DNA of 64,000 bases from Uloborus plumipes (Eukaryota > Arthropoda > Arachnida > Araneae > Uloboridae). The position numbers were made by a program, and so were the translations under genes. Below the pieces are notes generated by a model. The model worked only from the letters and a program-made list of their open reading frames with translations, was not told where the DNA came from and did not search any database. Below are positions 59,504-64,000 of the stretch, piece after piece (position 1 is the first letter of the stretch; every line of letters begins with the position of its first letter). The DNA lies in assembly GCA_038373865.1 (NCBI GenBank), contig JAXGGA010003008.1:1-64000 (forward strand), written 5' to 3'.

Positions 59504-59722
59504 GAGATCGACGTGGATGCGGTGGCCTACAACGGAGAGCTGGTCTGCATGGCCGTGTCCGAACACGTGGAGAATGCCGGAGTCCACTCGGGTGATGCGA
59601 CTCTGGTCACTCCCCCCCAGGACCTGAACCAGGAGACGCTGGACAAGATCCGGTGCATCTGCTTCTCCATCGGGATGGCCCTCGAGGCCAACGGGCCCTT
59701 CAACATTCAGCTCATCGCAAAG
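59504..59722 (+). CDS. CAD: CAD exon 13: second ATP-grasp core
   Basis: Seventy-three codons, phase 0, acceptor CACGCTTTCAG, donor GTGAGC. Protein [40 protein letters not shown] and [24 protein letters not shown] is the second-half match of the HTGESIV block and carries the conserved histidine of the ATP site. Mostly GC-rich. Confidence 0.96.
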
Positions 59723-59736
59723 GTGAGCAGGGATTT

Positions 59737-60225
<489 letters not shown>

Positions 60226-60272
60226 AGTTGACACTGTTAGAAAAGCATGCTTGCCAACTCTACTGTTATTAA

Positions 60273-60501
60273 CCTTTTGGATCCGGGCTGTTCATATAGA
60301 AATTTTTCTTTCGACCCAGGTAGTATGACAGTTGAACCACAGATTTCTTTTCCAGTGAAAAGAGAAGGTATAAACTGTCGTACCAGACGTATGAAACCTT
60401 GAAAAAATCCCCGGCTCCCGAGGATTCGAGTGACACTTTCAACCCCTTCCTCTAAACTAGACGAGATTTATGGTACATGTGTACCGCCCGGCTCCTGAAG
60501 G
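60273..60501. mobile_element. TTAA-target MITE family A, copy 4
   Basis: 229 bp with intact TTAA on both sides (60269-60272, 60502-60505) and ends CCTTTTGGATCCGGGC / GCCCGGCTCCTGAAGG. The best bounded copy of the family. Confidence 0.88.
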
Positions 60502-61298
60502 TTAACGGGAGACGCCTGTTTTTTAACCTTGCCTTCCCAATACAAACTTTTCAAAAATACATTACATCATCAAACGTACATGGACAGTTTTCAAAAACTC
60601 CAGTGTTTTGCGGATTTTCCGAGAACTGAGAGAATAATTTTTCTGTAATTTTTGTCACATTTAATCTCGGCTTCAGCCGGCATTTACTTCAAAAAATTAT
60701 GACACCCATGCAGTTAGGGGATCAAGAGGTGGAGGGGGTTACAAAGAAGCTTTTTGACCATAATTCATTGTATATAGCTGGAAATAAAAGCTGCGAGTCT
60801 CAGAAATTTACGTACCATGTATGGTTACTTTACATATTTTCGTAAAAGTAAGGCCTATATCCTCGAAGCATTTCTTTCAAAACTGCCTCGTTTATTTTCT
60901 GTTTTTAAGCTCACAGCATGCAAAGCTTTAAAACAGGGGGATATAGCTGCAAATTACTGCCAAAACAATTGATTTAACAATTTCAAAAATCATATCCTAT
61001 CTCAAATTAATGCTACAGTGATGATTTGGCTATTTTGGTTCATTTTTGGTTTTTCAAATGAGGAAAGCTAATTGGCAGTTGGGAAATAAAAAGGATTTTT
61101 TAATTTATTTGTTTTAATTTTATAGCAGAAATTGCTAAATGTATTATCTCTTAATTGTGAGGAGGATTAAAAATGTAGATTTGAATATGCATCATGCTTT
61201 CTAAAAAATATAACTTGTAAAAAAACTCTTTTTTTTAAATCAATTTTTTTAGAGCAAATCAAAATTTCAGAAAATTTTACATTTTTTAGTTTACATAT

Positions 61299-63270
61299 GG
61301 GCAATTCCACGGTAACTTACGTTACATTTCGACCAACTCTTATGCATTTAGTACCTCAGTACAGACAAATTTTGTTGTACAAATCTTGTATGAAAGCATT
61401 TTTTGAAAATGACAGTTGAAAGCAAAATTAAAATGCAAAAATATTCGATGCATTTAAATTTTACAAAATCTAGCAGTCAAAGATAAGGCAGTAACTTGCG
61501 TTACACAAAAAGGGAATGACATAATATGAAAATTGGTTCTGAGGCAAATTTCTGCTCTATTACAGCTGTTTTATTGTTTGAAGCATAATTTATCAGTTCC
61601 TTATAATGCTTAGGAATATATTTTCATTAATTTAAAAATTTATTTTAAAATTTGAAAATTATGGGAATTTTTAACTGGGTAACTTATGTTACAATAACTT
61701 ACGTTACAAAATTTACTTACAAGCATATCTTTATTACAAAAATTAATGAATGAAAATTACAGCTTAGTTTAGATCGAAACAGTGAAAATTAACAATTATG
61801 AATTAAATTTACAGAAATTTAATATCAAACTCAATGAAAAATCAAAAATATTATATAACATAAGACTTAAATCTATACTGGCTGCTGCTATTAACAAGTT
61901 CAGGTAATTCAATTTTTCAAATCATTCTTTCTTTCTTATTATAAATTTCATCTGACGTTACTGGCCATTTCTAATTGGTTCCAACAGCAGCCATTACTTA
62001 TATTTTAAACTCGTTTTCTTCAATAATCGTCACAACTCAAGGATACAATGTATTTTCGTACTTTACCACACACCATTCACCAGCTTTTATCTCTGTTTTT
62101 TCTTCTTGTTCCTTAAAATACTTAACTAAACGAAACCCCGTAGTTTGTTAATTTCTAATTCTTAAATGTTGATTGTCAATGTGCGGATCTTCAGAAAATA
62201 GTTTTGATAAATTTTGCTTTTTAAAACATTTTTCAATACCATCAAGAGTGACTTATTTATAAATCTGTAATATCCTCATGACTTTTTAAATACCCCTTCT
62301 ACAGTGCATCTTTCTGCACAGTTCAATAGCATTTTAATGCAGAATAAAATATATTTCACCTGTAAGAGATAAAGTATTTTTATATATATTTTAAAACTTT
62401 AAACCATAACAGAAGTCATTTTTGAATAATTTATAGTAAATTACTCCTAAATATTCTGAATGCAGTGATATTGTTTAGAGAGAATTAATATCTCAAAAGC
62501 CAAAAAGAAACATATAATTTATAATAGAGGTGTATTGTAATCTTATTAACAAATAGAGACATTTTAAGAAGTATGATTGATTTAAATTAAGTAAATACAG
62601 TACAAATTTAAAAGAATTCTTGCATAAATTACTCCTACTTACCACATAGGTTTATTTCACAATTTACTTTCTTTATAAATACAAGTATTTAAGTTCTACT
62701 TGGGTAACTTACATTACCTGCATATATTGGTAACTTAAGTTACACGTTTTGATTGTAGCACAAAAAATTAAATAGACAATATTTAAAAAAAAACTTTAAC
62801 TATTTGCTTAACACACACTTATAAGATAGAAAATATAGCATTGTTAACATTGCATTGCCCTTTGTTTATGCACATCATGAACTTTAACATGTTTTTGGTA
62901 ACTTATGTTACATAGAACAGTGCATTTTTAAAGTTAACATAAATCACTTAATTTACGTGAAAACACTCGTTTTAGCAATTTACAATATTGAATTAAAGTG
63001 TAATAATCAATATTCTTCCTTTAAAACAGTTATCTAAAGAAAAAAATTGAAACTTACCAACGTTGAAAGATTGACCTTTTGTTTTACCAAAAGTTAAATA
63101 TTCCATTTCCAACTTCAAAGTGCTGCCAAAACTGAAAATACTACATTCTTGACAAAAAATTAGTATAAATAATAAACTTCTAACATTTTTAAACCGAAAA
63201 ATATGTAAAACAGACGCATTGCTGTAATTTGATTTTTCCAACGCTTTTCCACACTTGCATGGAATTGCCC
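61299..63270. mobile_element. 2 kb element with GGGCAATTCCA ends and GTAACTTACGTTAC motifs
   Basis: Ends GGGCAATTCCA / TGGAATTGCCC with 4 bp flanks ATAT (61295-61298, 63271-63274). The near-palindrome GTAACTTACGTTAC and close variants occur about seven times, near both ends. The ends and motifs resemble those of family F. No transposase recognised; the minus-strand frame at 62993-63241 is not informative. Confidence 0.78.
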
Positions 63271-63393
63271 ATATGATGATTAATTCAATGTAATCTTGTT
63301 TACCTTTATGTTTTTTCAGCTAGTTTTTATTTATCTTTTTAATGTAGATTATTTACAATTTCCTTATGCCATGTCTTTTCTTTTAAAAAATAG

Positions 63394-63558
63394 GACAACC
63401 AGCTGAAAGTGATAGAGTGCAATCTGAGGGTGTCTCGGTCTTTCCCCTTCGTGTCCAAAACCCTGAACTGCGACTTCGTGGCCCTGGCAACTCGAGTCAT
63501 AATGGGGATCAAACCCGAGCCCATGGAAGTGCTGAGCTCCACCAGAGTCGGAGTCAAG
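63394..63558 (+). CDS. CAD: CAD exon 14: metal-binding core of second half
   Basis: Fifty-five codons, phase 0, acceptor TTTTAAAAAATAG (an unusually purine-rich end of the tract), donor GTAACG. Protein [20 protein letters not shown] then [18 protein letters not shown], ending STRVGVK. [18 protein letters not shown] supplies the second-half glutamate and asparagine that bind magnesium, matching [11 protein letters not shown] of exon 4. The expected continuation, starting VPQFSF in the family, lies past the window. Confidence 0.95.
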
Positions 63559-64000
63559 GTAACGAAATTTGTGTAATTAATTTTAATTTACAACTAGCCG
63601 TGGTTCCGGGTGCCATTTCTGTCTTTTTAAACCAATTCAAAATAGAGTAAGATGGAATAAGATTAGTTGGTTCTTAGGTATCAACTCGACCGCAACTATA
63701 GATTTGGTGGTTAAAACAGATTTTTCTCTTTTTTTGCGGTTGTTGTGTCTGAAAGAATCCTAACAATTTTTCATTGTTATTTATATTAATCTCCATTTTT
63801 TAATACTTTATGTACACAAATAAGTTTTTTTTCAAGTAAAAAGTATTGTATTTTATTAAAAGAATTTAAATAACCTATTTACTTTTATTTACGACCTCAC
63901 ATTATCAGCTTTATTCAAGCCCTAAATTTGGGGCACACTCCCTTCTTAAAAAAACTTTTGTCTCAAGACTTTTTATACAACTTTGTAACTTGCCCAAAAC
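63559..64000 (+). other. Start of intron 14 (incomplete)
   Basis: AT-rich sequence after donor GTAACG with no further exon or bounded element before the window ends. CAACTAGCCGTGGTTCCGGG at 63591 resembles the head of the family E repeats, but no more of it can be recognised. Confidence 0.75.

Noticed and set aside
61299..63270. Regularly recurring GTAACTTACGTTAC as a CRISPR-like array
   Set aside because: Spacing is irregular (from tens to about a thousand bases), the motif is short and palindromic, and the context is a eukaryotic transposable element.

Overview
The window is eukaryotic and reads as the inside of one very large, intron-rich gene on the + strand. Fourteen short exons (803 codons in total, about 4% of the bases) join in frame into a long internal piece of the carbamoyl-phosphate synthetase large-subunit domain. 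The wording of the protein (for example the stretches around [13 protein letters not shown] and [12 protein letters not shown]) points to CAD, the fused carbamoyl-phosphate synthetase II / aspartate transcarbamylase / dihydroorotase of animal pyrimidine synthesis, rather than mitochondrial CPS1. The glutaminase part and the first part of the synthetase must lie upstream of base 1. The end of the synthetase, the regulatory domain, dihydroorotase and aspartate transcarbamylase must lie beyond base 64000. The AT-rich introns of up to 15.6 kb, filled with hAT, pogo/Tigger, Tc1, PIF/Harbinger-like, TTAA-target, Copia and short retroelement-like repeats, suggest an arthropod, plausibly a chelicerate. 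The species call is inference only.

Layout. 1-2688: intron or flank with a terminal hairpin element, TTAA-target elements, a hAT element and a broken duplicate of the first exon's splice acceptor. Exons: 2689-2922, 6775-6996, 8459-8647, 18001-18231, 20176-20313, 25554-25721, 25834-25925, 30178-30427, 33088-33186, 34182-34283, 37994-38116, 53722-53898, 59504-59722, 63394-63558. All internal introns are phase 0 except the seventh, which is phase 2. Exons 1-5 encode the first ATP-grasp half (bicarbonate to carbamate), exons 6-7 and the start of exon 8 the connecting oligomerisation segment, and exons 8-14 the second ATP-grasp half (carbamate to carbamoyl phosphate).

The introns are a layered record of insertions. 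Many elements still show both ends and their target duplications, and several can be ordered in time because an uninterrupted copy of the target is also present. Examples are a Tigger element inside one unit of a tandem repeat, a small TA-target element inside one arm of a 3.4 kb inverted-repeat element, a PIF/Harbinger-like element inside a Tc1 transposase relic, and a four-deep nest at 39077-47947. Points most worth a second look are: remnants of duplicated exon boundaries around exons 1 and 2; a near-perfect 1.46 kb palindrome; an exon-like segment with both splice sites at 37680-37833 that would act as a poison exon if used; and a truncated Copia element ending about 20 bases from the acceptor of exon 12. 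I saw no second host gene, no RNA gene, no CRISPR array and no prokaryotic system. Boundaries and similarity levels were judged by eye.
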